Shown piece by piece: positions 1 through 5,226 of a DNA stretch of 7,037 nucleotides. The translations under genes and the position numbers were made by a program. How positions within the stretch are numbered: the first letter of the stretch is position 1; each line of letters starts with the position of its first letter. The DNA lies in contig JAQGKH010000354.1 of the NCBI GenBank assembly GCA_028290225.1, positions 1 through 7,037 of the forward strand. Direction: 5' to 3'. Origin of the DNA: Devosia sp. (GTDB taxonomy: Bacteria; Pseudomonadota; Alphaproteobacteria; Rhizobiales; Devosiaceae). The notes below the pieces were generated by a model, which was given only the letters and a program-made list of their open reading frames with translations, was not told the DNA's origin and did no database searches.

Positions 1-620
1 AGATTGCCCTCGACCTGATCGACCGTGCCTTGGTGCTCCTGCGCGAGGGCAAGTCCGCCCGCTTCGTCCAGCGCTCTGCCGAAGAAGAAAAAGCCTTCCA
101 GGAACTGCAGCTACTGACCAGCAAGCCCGTGCTTTATGTCTGCAACGTCGACGAAGGTTCGGCCGAACATGGCAATGCCATGAGCAAGCTGGTCGAGGAT
201 TATGCCCACAAGAACGATGCCGGCGTCGTCATCATCTCGGCCGAAATCGAATCGCAGCTCGCCCAGCTCCCGGATGCCGAACAGGCCGAATACCTCGAAT
301 CGCTGGGACTGCACGAAGCGGGCTTGAATCGTTTGATCCGCGAAGCCTACGATCTGCTTGGCCTGCATACCTATTTCACGGTCGGTCCCAAGGAAACCCG
401 CGCCTGGACCATCCACAAGGGCGACAAGGCCCCCCAGGCCGCCGGCGTCATCCATTCCGATTTCGAGCGCGGCTTCATCCGCGCCCAGACCATCGCATAC
501 GATGACTACGTCACCCTCGGCGGCGAAGTCCCCGCCAAGGAAGCCGGCAAGGCGCGCGACGAAGGCAAGGAATACGTCGTCAAGGACGGCGATGTGATGT
601 TGTTCAAGTTCAACACCTGA
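1..620 (+). CDS. ychF: Redox-responsive ATPase YchF, C-terminal part (5' end outside window)
   Basis: This is an Obg-family P-loop ATPase that binds ribosomes; in E. coli YchF is linked to translation and the oxidative stress response. The reading frame is open from base 3, so the true start and the N-terminal nucleotide-binding domain lie to the left of the window. About 205 residues are visible out of a usual 360-370. They cover the end of the G domain, the helical insert (with SAEIESQLAQL) and the C-terminal TGS domain. Diagnostic YchF signatures are FTVGPKETRAWTI, IHSDFERGFIRA, and the closing KDGDVMLFKFN, which matches the usual YchF C-terminus. The frame shows no break. In related genomes pth often precedes ychF, but that cannot be seen here. 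The identification is secure; the regulation is not visible. Confidence 0.96.
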   Translation, partial: IALDLIDRALVLLREGKSARFVQRSAEEEKAFQELQLLTSKPVLYVCNVDEGSAEHGNAMSKLVEDYAHKNDAGVVIISAEIESQLAQLPDAEQAEYLESLGLHEAGLNRLIREAYDLLGLHTYFTVGPKETRAWTIHKGDKAPQAAGVIHSDFERGFIRAQTIAYDDYVTLGGEVPAKEAGKARDEGKEYVVKDGDVMLFKFNT

Positions 621-628
621 TCGCTCCC

Positions 629-660
629 GGCTGGTGGGCGCAACTGCTCGCCTGCTGGCC
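629..660 (+). other. GU-rich 12-bp stem-loop just after ychF (possible mRNA 3'-end structure)
   Basis: Eight bases after the ychF stop, bases 629-640 can pair with 649-660 along all 12 positions, leaving an 8-base loop. Eight pairs are Watson-Crick and four are G-U. The G-U pairs form only in RNA from the + strand, because the opposite transcript would have A-C mismatches there. This favours a role in the ychF mRNA. No U-tract follows, so it is not a standard intrinsic terminator. It could protect a processed 3' end, assist Rho-dependent termination, or be chance in GC-rich DNA. Confidence 0.35.
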
Positions 661-790
661 TGATCGCCCCTGGTCGTGCCGTGCAACCTGCGCTTCTTCC
701 CGCGCAGCCATGCTGCCGATGGTGACTGTCAACCACAATGAGCACCAGCACACTGAGGCTGGCTGAAGGCGTTCGTTTGTGGGGCCCCAT

Positions 791-840
791 CTTGCCCCCT
801 CTTCCCAAACATGCAAAACCCCATTGACGTTAGGGGCAAG
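791..840 (+). promoter_or_regulatory. Inverted repeat that could cover the maoC ribosome binding site
   Basis: CTTGCCCC at 791-798 is the exact reverse complement of GGGGCAAG at 833-840. The right arm contains the only Shine-Dalgarno-like run (AGGGG, 832-836) before the ATG at 844. In an mRNA starting upstream of 791, the arms could form an 8-bp, GC-rich stem with a 34-base loop that hides this site. A competing GGGGCCCC palindrome lies at 781-788. No promoter was identified upstream, so it is unknown whether both arms are transcribed. Confidence 0.3.
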
Positions 841-843
841 CAC

Positions 844-1323
844 ATGACCAATCCTGCAACCGACGACCGCCGTTACTGGGAGGATCTGCGGCTCGGCGAG
901 GTGATCGAGCTTGGCCGCACCACTTTGACCCGTGAGATGATCACCAGTTTCGCGCGTGAGTTCGACCCCTTCCCCTTTCATCTCGATGAAAGCGCCGCCA
1001 AGGCTTCGCTGCTCGGCGGGCTCGCTGCGAGCGGCTGGCAAACCGGTGCACTTTGCCTGCGCCTGCTGGCCGACAGCTTTCTCGTCACCACCGCTTCGGC
1101 CGGCATTGTGCGCGTGCGGAACTTGAAGTGGAAAAACCCGGTCATGGTTGGCGATGACATCGGCGGCACCGCCACTATAACCGAGTTGAGCCGCTCGGAG
1201 CACCATCCACAGTTCGGGGTCCTGGCGCTGGACTTTGACGTCAGCAACCAAAGGCGCCTGCCGGTGCTGCTGATGCGGCTGTCTGTCCTCGTGGCAGAGC
1301 GACCCGTCGGAGCCCTCGCATGA
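844..1323 (+). CDS. MaoC-family hotdog dehydratase/hydratase, first of a pair
   Basis: This 159-residue single-hotdog protein belongs to the MaoC/(R)-specific enoyl-CoA hydratase-like family, which adds water to or removes it from acyl-CoA thioesters in the cytoplasm. The hydratase signature is seen as EFDPFPFHLDESAAK. It carries the expected catalytic Asp41 and His46 in a D-x-x-P-x-H arrangement, followed by the family block GGLAASGWQTGAL (58-70). The substrate cannot be told from sequence. I chose the ATG at 844 because AGGGGC lies about 7 bases upstream. An in-frame ATG at 811 would add 11 residues but has only a pyrimidine-rich stretch before it. The stop overlaps the next maoC start in ATGA, so the two are very likely co-translated. 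Confidence 0.9.
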   Translation: MTNPATDDRRYWEDLRLGEVIELGRTTLTREMITSFAREFDPFPFHLDESAAKASLLGGLAASGWQTGALCLRLLADSFLVTTASAGIVRVRNLKWKNPVMVGDDIGGTATITELSRSEHHPQFGVLALDFDVSNQRRLPVLLMRLSVLVAERPVGALA

Positions 1324-1877
1324 CCCGCTGGTTCGAAGACATTGTGCTTGACGAGGTATTCAGTCTCGGCAGTCACAATTTTGAGGCGGACGACATGGTC
1401 CGCTTCGCCGCTTTGTACGACCCTCAATCCCTCCACACTGATCGAGAGGCAGCCCAGCACAGTCAGTTCGGCGGACTGGTCGCCAGTGGCTGGCACATCG
1501 CCAGCGTGGCGCACCGCAAGATGGTCGATGCGCTTTTTGCCGAAGAGGAACGGTTGCGTACCCTCGGCCACGAGCCTGGCCTGTCTGGCCCTTCCCCCGG
1601 CGTCAACAGCATGGATTTTCCCGCTCCGGTACGCCCCGGCGACGTCGTGAGTTTCCGCCTCGTGGTCACCAACAAGCGTCACTCCAATACCATACCCGGC
1701 TGGGGGCTGCTGTTTAACCGGCTCACCGGCACCAACGAGCAAGGGCAATTGGTTTACGAAGCAAACCTTGTTGGTTTTTCCAAATTGCGCGATTACCGCA
1801 TGCCCTGGTGGCAAAAACTGTTGCAGGCACTCACCAGAGTGCCGATCATCGGCCCTTTGCTCGCGCGCCGTGCTTGA
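1320..1877 (+). CDS. MaoC-family hotdog dehydratase/hydratase, second of a pair, with basic C-terminal tail
   Basis: This 185-residue MaoC-type protein starts inside the stop of the preceding maoC (ATGA, 4-base overlap), which implies translational coupling and perhaps a two-subunit enzyme. The putative catalytic pair is kept as Asp34 and His39 (LYDPQSLHTD). The proline usual in D-x-N-P-x-H is replaced by Ser37. The block FGGLVASGWHIAS (50-62) and the strand region NSMDFPAPVRPGDVV (96-110) fit the hotdog fold. Beyond the usual end of the fold is a tail at about 159-185 containing MPWWQKLLQAL and PIIGPLLARRA. It is rich in Trp and Leu with basic residues at its end, so it looks amphipathic and could bind membrane or a partner; this is inference. 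The acyl substrate is unknown. Confidence 0.9.
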   Translation: MTRWFEDIVLDEVFSLGSHNFEADDMVRFAALYDPQSLHTDREAAQHSQFGGLVASGWHIASVAHRKMVDALFAEEERLRTLGHEPGLSGPSPGVNSMDFPAPVRPGDVVSFRLVVTNKRHSNTIPGWGLLFNRLTGTNEQGQLVYEANLVGFSKLRDYRMPWWQKLLQALTRVPIIGPLLARRA

Positions 1878-1908
1878 ACCTGGCGCACTCCGTCGCCACT
1901 CTGTGCGC

Positions 1909-2253
1909 ATGCGCCGAATCGCCCTCGTCCCCCTTATCGCCGCCCTTCTCGCCGGCCCTGCTGCAGCTCAAAGCTTTGAGGGCAACTGGAGCTGCCGCGA
2001 TCAAACCTCCGAGAAGGCCGGCATCCTGACCATTTATGGCGCGGTGTACGGCTTTGCCTCCACCACCTTCGCCGATGCGGCGTCCGGCACGGGCAGCATC
2101 ACCGGCTACCAGGACGGCGTCGGCTTCAACGATGGCGGCCTCAGGACAGCCCGCGGCATCCAGGCCGGCCGCGTCATTCCCGACCCGAACCACGGTGTCG
2201 CCATCCAGCTGGAAACCAGCGACGCCATCATGATGCTCTGCACGCCCCGCTAG
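1909..2253 (+). CDS. Small secreted protein of unknown function
   Basis: This encodes 114 residues starting with a clear Sec signal peptide: basic MRR, a hydrophobic core (IALVPLIAALLAG), and a likely signal peptidase I cut after PAAA, before QSFEGNW. The mature part (about 93 residues) is Gly/Thr-rich, with probable beta segments such as AGILTIYGAVYGF. It has exactly two cysteines, in NWSCRD near the N-terminus and MMLCTPR at the C-terminus, which could form a periplasmic disulfide. I recognise no named domain. The gene begins 31 bases after the second maoC stop and probably shares its transcript. There is no Shine-Dalgarno sequence before the ATG; an in-frame GTG lies two codons upstream at 1903. 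The open frame extends further upstream into maoC, but the signal peptide fixes the start near 1909. Confidence 0.75.
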   Translation: MRRIALVPLIAALLAGPAAAQSFEGNWSCRDQTSEKAGILTIYGAVYGFASTTFADAASGTGSITGYQDGVGFNDGGLRTARGIQAGRVIPDPNHGVAIQLETSDAIMMLCTPR

Positions 2254-2340
2254 GATCGCTCCGGCGGCATCCTGTCGCACCCGGTTGAACTTTCCGGCAG
2301 CTCTGCGCATTCTTGGAGCGCGGCGCCGGGCCCCTCTGGT

Positions 2341-2373
2341 CACAGTTCACTGTGGCGATGTCGGAGCTGCTCC
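2341..2373 (+). repeat. Two adjacent short inverted repeats in the terC leader
   Basis: CACAG-TTCA-CTGTG (2341-2354) and GGAGC-T-GCTCC (2363-2373) are two perfect-armed dyads 8 bases apart, located 27-59 bases before the preferred terC start at 2400. They could be operator half-sites or small RNA hairpins in the leader. No clear -35/-10 pair supports either reading; the best upstream hexamer is TTGAAC near 2285, with only a poor -10. If translation began at 2358, the second dyad would lie inside the coding region. Confidence 0.25.
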
Positions 2374-2399
2374 ACCTATCACATGGAGATGGTCCGGCG

Positions 2400-3419
2400 A
2401 TGGAATCGCTTCTTGCCGCCCTTTCGGGCGAGTTTCTCGGTACCCCTGTTTATTTCTGGGTGGCGTTCATCACGGTTGTGATCGCGCTGCTGGTGTTCGA
2501 CCTTGGCATTCTGCACAAGGACGAGCATGAGATCTCTGCCCGTGAAAGCCTCACGCTTTACGGCTTCTATGTTGCCATCGCCATGGCATTCGGCGCCTGG
2601 GTCTGGTGGGCCCGCGGCTCCGAGGCCGGGCTGGAATTCTTCACCGGCTATCTGATCGAGCAAAGCCTGGCGATGGACAACATGTTCGTCATCGCCACCA
2701 TCTTCGGCTTCCTCGCCATTCCAAGGCTGTACCAGCACCGCGTTCTGTTCTGGGGCATTCTCGGCGTTATCGCCTTCCGCGCCATCCTGATCGGACTCGG
2801 TGCTGCCCTCGTGCATTCCTTCAGCTGGATTCTGTTCGGCTTCGGCGCTTTCCTCGTCTTCACCGGCATCCGCATGTTCAAGCATCAGGATGAAACGCCT
2901 GATATCGAGCAAAATCCGGTCTTCCGCTTCCTGCGCAAGCACTTCCGCATCACCAAGGAACTGCATGGCCGGGACTTCACCGTGCGTCAGCCGGACCCGA
3001 AAACCGGCAAGGTCGTGCTATTTCTGACGCCGCTCGCCGTTGCGCTGATCATGGTGGAAGCCGTCGACCTGATCTTTGCCGTCGATTCGGTGCCCGCCGT
3101 CTTTGCGGTCACGCAGGATACCTTCATCGTCTACACGTCCAATATCTTCGCCATCCTGGGCCTGCGCGCCCTGTACTTCGCCCTGGCTGCGGCCATGAAC
3201 CGCTTCCGTTATCTGCAAACGGCCTTGGCGGTCGTGCTGGTTCTGGTCGGCATCAAGATCTTCCTTGTGCCCATGGGCATCAAGATCGACACGCTGCTCT
3301 CGCTTGTGGTCACCCTGGGCATTCTGGCGGGCGGCATTTTGTTCTCGCTCTGGAAGACCCGCAACGAGCCCGATGTCAGCGCCGAAGAAGCACCCACGAC
3401 CGGACAACTGGAGCCATAA
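2400..3419 (+). CDS. TerC family integral membrane protein (Alx-like metal exporter)
   Basis: This is a 339-residue polytopic inner-membrane protein of the TerC family. Members such as E. coli Alx and Bacillus MeeF/MeeY are tied to manganese export; others sit in tellurite-resistance clusters. The length is close to Alx (about 320). Family hallmarks are FDLGILHKD (33-41), EQSLAMDNMFV (87-97), and the core block VEAVDLIFAVDSVPAVFAVT (219-238) followed by YTSNIFAILGLRALYF. Membrane-embedded acidic residues include Asp34, Glu87, Asp93, Glu220, Asp223 and Asp229. About nine hydrophobic segments are visible, with a cytoplasmic-looking loop near 160-200. I chose the ATG at 2400 because GGAG lies 11 bases upstream and TerC proteins usually start shortly before the first helix. 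An in-frame ATG at 2358 would add 14 residues. No ter genes are nearby, so a stand-alone metal-homeostasis role is more likely than tellurite resistance. Confidence 0.93.
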   Translation: MESLLAALSGEFLGTPVYFWVAFITVVIALLVFDLGILHKDEHEISARESLTLYGFYVAIAMAFGAWVWWARGSEAGLEFFTGYLIEQSLAMDNMFVIATIFGFLAIPRLYQHRVLFWGILGVIAFRAILIGLGAALVHSFSWILFGFGAFLVFTGIRMFKHQDETPDIEQNPVFRFLRKHFRITKELHGRDFTVRQPDPKTGKVVLFLTPLAVALIMVEAVDLIFAVDSVPAVFAVTQDTFIVYTSNIFAILGLRALYFALAAAMNRFRYLQTALAVVLVLVGIKIFLVPMGIKIDTLLSLVVTLGILAGGILFSLWKTRNEPDVSAEEAPTTGQLEP

Positions 3420-3496
3420 CGGCCCGCTAAATCGCAACAGGAAGGCACCCCTGCCAAGTCTTGCCGCATTTTCTTTCTAATTGAGAAGAAATGAAC

Positions 3497-3503
3497 AGGA
3501 GAT
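3497..3503 (+). promoter_or_regulatory. Ribosome binding site fixing the VOC gene start
   Basis: AGGAGAT lies 5 bases before the ATG at 3509. It is the strongest Shine-Dalgarno match on the + strand of the window. It sits inside the reading frame that would result from the alternative ATG at 3491, which argues for 3509 as the true start. Confidence 0.75.
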
Positions 3504-3508
3504 CGCAC

Positions 3509-3901
3509 ATGGGTGCCATCCACGAAATCGTCTTTGACTGCGAACAACCCGCCGAACTGGCGCAGTTCTGGGTCAATCTGCTGGACGGATACACGCTACG
3601 CGAACAGGACGAGGCGGAACTCTCCCGCCTCGCCGATCTGGGTCTGGCTCCCGACGCGGGTCAGGTCGTCATGGTTGATGGCCCCGGGCCCAGTATCTGC
3701 TTCCAGAACATCGACGGCAGGCGGCCGGACAACAACCGCGTTCACTTCGACATCGTCGCTACCGATCGGCCCAGCGAAGTGGAAAAGCTCAAGGAAGTCG
3801 GCGCCGAGATCGTTCGGGTCTTGCCGACCTATACCATCCTGCGCGATCCGGAGGGTAACCAGTTCTTCCTCATCGACAATCGGGAAGCCATCGCCGCCTG
3901 A
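3509..3901 (+). CDS. VOC superfamily (glyoxalase-like) protein
   Basis: This 130-residue protein has one vicinal-oxygen-chelate unit of the glyoxalase-like (Glyoxalase_6 type) group. Diagnostic parts are EIVFDCEQPAELAQFWVNLL (6-25), VHFDIVATDRPSEVEKLKEVG (about 78-98, with His79), and LRDPEGNQFFLID (111-123). Metal-dependent members usually carry Glu in the final GNEF motif; here it is Gln118 (GNQF), so metal binding may be altered or absent. No substrate can be assigned; the group includes many uncharacterised proteins as well as resistance and dioxygenase proteins. The ATG at 3509 follows a strong ribosome binding site; an ATG at 3491 would add six residues. The gene lies 89 bases after terC, with no clear terminator between them, so read-through from terC is possible. 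Confidence 0.87.
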   Translation: MGAIHEIVFDCEQPAELAQFWVNLLDGYTLREQDEAELSRLADLGLAPDAGQVVMVDGPGPSICFQNIDGRRPDNNRVHFDIVATDRPSEVEKLKEVGAEIVRVLPTYTILRDPEGNQFFLIDNREAIAA

Positions 3902-3907
3902 GGCGGC
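3893..3907 (+). terminator. Short hairpin spanning the VOC stop codon, weak terminator candidate
   Basis: GCCGCC (3893-3898) and GGCGGC (3902-3907) form a 6-bp, all-GC stem whose 3-base loop is the TGA stop codon itself. The following bases (CTCTGTCCTT) are pyrimidine-rich but not a real U-tract. It may slow or end transcription at the end of the VOC gene, but the stem is short and part of it is coding. Confidence 0.3.
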
Positions 3908-4333
3908 CTCTGTCCTTGCCACCTGCACCTGCGGGGTTCTTCCCACCTTAACGCAGAACAAGCACTGCCCCTGTCGCACCGTGGTATTGCGGCTCGAGGC
4001 ACCTCCAACTGCCCCATTCACCGGCGGCATTGGCTGTAACTGCGCCTTGCGCCGCCCGCTTTGGGCCGGCGTGGGGATCAGGTCCGATAACCCGCAGCTT
4101 CAGTCTGTCGGCACGACAAGGTCTATCGAGCTTGGCAACGGCATGCATCAACGCTGAACGAAGCGGCAACAGCTGTGGTCGACTAACCCGGGCTCACTCC
4201 AATAGCCTGGCCAGCACGCTGAAGCCCGATGAGGGCCCCCAACATGTGCCCCACCCGCTTGCTCGCGCCAAGCTTGCGCATGGTGAAGTCCACCCTGGCT
4301 CCACGCCCGTAAGCCAAGCGCAGCAACGGGGTA
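3902..4333. other. Convergent intergenic region without a convincing gene
   Basis: This stretch of 432 bases separates the VOC gene (+) from apt (-), both of which end into it. Open frames exist on both strands, for example + 4030-4347 and - 3948-4169. Their translations are rich in Arg, Pro, Ala and Ser with no recognisable motif, their starts are poor, and they overlap each other antisense. A short dyad TGTCG-GCA-CGACA (near 4108-4120) has no U-tract on either strand. No tRNA, repeat array or transposase remnant was seen. I found no clear terminator for apt here. Confidence 0.6.
4183..4281 (-). CDS. Doubtful small basic ORF downstream of apt
   Basis: This 32-residue frame reads MRKLGASKRVG, then HMLGALIGLQRAGQ, and ends in GVSPG. 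It has a basic head and a short hydrophobic middle. It can be extended in frame to a TTG at 4326, giving 47 residues, just past the apt stop. A GGTGG run lies about 8 bases before the ATG. Nothing known is recognised, and a frame this short arises easily by chance in GC-rich DNA. It is listed only because it is on the apt strand and 52 bases downstream of apt. Confidence 0.15.
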   Translation of the reverse strand: MRKLGASKRVGHMLGALIGLQRAGQAIGVSPG

Positions 4334-4867
4334 TCAGTGTCCGCTGAACGCCATCAGGGAATGGATGGCCACGCCCTCATGGCGGAGCTTTTCCGCCCCG
4401 CCCAGATCGGGCAGATCGATGGCGAAGGTGGCATGGTCGCATTGCGCTCCGGTCCGGCGCAGCAGTCCGACTGCGGCCAGTGCCGTGCCCCCGGTCGCGA
4501 TCAGATCGTCGACCAGCAGCACCTTGTGTGCATCGTTGAGCACATCGGCGTGGATCTCGATCGTGTCCACGCCATATTCCAGCACATAGTTCTGCCCGAT
4601 GGTCTGCCCGGGCAGCTTGCCGCGCTTGCGGATGGGCACGAACCCGACCCCCAGGGCGATGGCCACGCCGGCCCCAAAAATGAACCCGCGCGCCTCGATG
4701 CCCGCAACATGGGTGATGCCCATGCCGCGATGGGCCTGCGCCATTCGCTCGACGCTTTCCTTGAAGCCTTCCGGATGCTCGATCAAGGTCGTGATATCGC
4801 GGAACAGGATCCCCTTCTTGGGATAATCCGGGATGGTGCGAACTAGCGATTGCAGATCAAGGGACAT
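4334..4867 (-). CDS. apt: Adenine phosphoribosyltransferase
   Basis: This enzyme converts adenine and PRPP to AMP and pyrophosphate in cytoplasmic purine salvage. The protein has 177 residues, typical for bacterial APRT. Visible family motifs are IPDYPKKGILFRDIT (12-26), GIEARGFIFGAG (57-67), the flexible-loop region RKRGKLPG (80-87), EYGVDTIEIH (97-106), and the PRPP-binding loop VLLVDDLIATGGTA (116-129) with its paired aspartates 120-121. I chose the ATG at 4867; an in-frame TTG at 4873 would add two residues and has no better ribosome site. No strong Shine-Dalgarno sequence is seen, so translation may depend on coupling to the small gene that ends 23 bases upstream. I recall apt next to the bc1 operon in many Hyphomicrobiales. 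A terminator separates the two units here. Confidence 0.96.
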   Translation of the reverse strand: MSLDLQSLVRTIPDYPKKGILFRDITTLIEHPEGFKESVERMAQAHRGMGITHVAGIEARGFIFGAGVAIALGVGFVPIRKRGKLPGQTIGQNYVLEYGVDTIEIHADVLNDAHKVLLVDDLIATGGTALAAVGLLRRTGAQCDHATFAIDLPDLGGAEKLRHEGVAIHSLMAFSGH

Positions 4868-4890
4868 GGACAAACTCGTGAAACCAGAAC

Positions 4891-5085
4891 TCAGCGCAGC
4901 CGTTGGCCGACGATCATGCGCGCCACTACGCCCGCCTTGTAGGCGGCGCCGCGCGTCACGGCCAGTGCCGTATCACGCGCCTTGGGATTGTTCACCACCG
5001 CCCGCATGCCGGCCTTGACCACGGGATGCCGGCTTGCTGCAACGGCAGCACTCACCACGGTGACGGCAATGCGGATCGCAGACAT
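4891..5085 (-). CDS. Small basic Ala/Val-rich protein of unknown function
   Basis: This encodes 64 residues, beginning MSAIRIAVTVVSAAVAAS and ending VVARMIVGQRLR. It has a hydrophobic Ala/Val stretch at about 4-17, then Lys/Arg-rich parts (HPVVKAGMRAVVNNPKARD, about 20-38). It contains no Asp or Glu apart from Asp38, so it is strongly basic. It could be a small membrane-associated or nucleic-acid-binding protein. No alanine-x-alanine cleavage site is followed by a long mature region, so it is unlikely to be a secreted precursor. The start is well supported by GAGGAG (5091-5096) 5 bases before the ATG and by a promoter further upstream. It appears to be the first gene of a two-gene unit with apt. 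I do not recognise a family. Confidence 0.72.
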   Translation of the reverse strand: MSAIRIAVTVVSAAVAASRHPVVKAGMRAVVNNPKARDTALAVTRGAAYKAGVVARMIVGQRLR

Positions 5086-5090
5086 GACGG

Positions 5091-5096
5091 CTCCTC
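5091..5096 (-). promoter_or_regulatory. Ribosome binding site of the small basic gene
   Basis: On the minus strand GAGGAG stands 5 bases before the ATG at 5085. This picks that ATG over the longer frame that begins at 5142, which would place its start inside the predicted promoter. Confidence 0.75.
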
Positions 5097-5114
5097 GAGA
5101 TCGCGGGAAGCCAC

Positions 5115-5142
5115 ATAATGCGGCCTCTCGCCAGATTGGCAA
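5115..5142 (-). promoter_or_regulatory. Predicted sigma-70-type promoter for the small gene and apt
   Basis: Read on the minus strand, TTGCCA (5137-5142, five of six bases matching TTGACA) is followed after 16 bases by CATTAT (5115-5120, four of six matching TATAAT). Transcription would start near 5108, giving a leader of about 23 bases that contains the GAGGAG ribosome site. The placement, downstream of the petC terminator and upstream of a well-formed start, is what a new transcription unit needs. The assignment rests on consensus matching only. Confidence 0.5.
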
Positions 5143-5174
5143 GGGGGGTGCGGCCGAACTACGGCGCGCCTAGC

Positions 5175-5197
5175 AAAAAGGGTCCCGTAGGACCCTT
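5175..5197 (-). terminator. Intrinsic terminator of the petBC unit with UACG tetraloop
   Basis: On the minus strand AAGGGTCC pairs perfectly with GGACCCTT around the loop TACG, and the stem runs into a run of five T residues. The stem has 8 bp, with a 6-bp GC-rich core. C(UACG)G belongs to the very stable UNCG tetraloop class. It lies 29 bases after the petC stop. The + strand lacks both the U-tract and the special loop, so it acts in one direction. Confidence 0.93.
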
Positions 5198-5226
5198 GAC
5201 GCATGGCTTGTATTCGCTGCCCGAGC

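Noticed and set aside
978..1910. 310-residue minus-strand ORF opposite the maoC pair
   Set aside because: It is antisense to two clear MaoC genes and its translation shows only mirrored composition without domain motifs.
2254..2399. yybP-ykoY manganese riboswitch in front of terC
   Set aside because: Known for some TerC-family genes, but I could not find its conserved loop sequences or a matching multi-stem layout; only two short dyads are present.
2313..2399. N-terminal extension of TerC from a TTG at 2313
   Set aside because: No ribosome site, non-TerC sequence, and it would place the leader dyads in coding sequence; ATG 2400 (or 2358) fits better.
3420..3490. Intrinsic terminator or promoter between terC and the VOC gene
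   Set aside because: GGCA-CCCC-TGCC has only a 4-bp stem and is distant from the T-rich stretch. The TTTCTT/AAGAAA dyad is weak and AT-rich, and no -35/-10 pair has correct spacing.
4030..4347. 105-residue + strand ORF in the convergent gap
   Set aside because: It has a TTG start, no ribosome site, no motif, and runs antisense into the apt 3' end; it looks like a chance frame in GC-rich DNA.
4337..4846. Long + strand ORF opposite apt
   Set aside because: It is the antisense shadow of apt, whose motifs are unambiguous on the minus strand.
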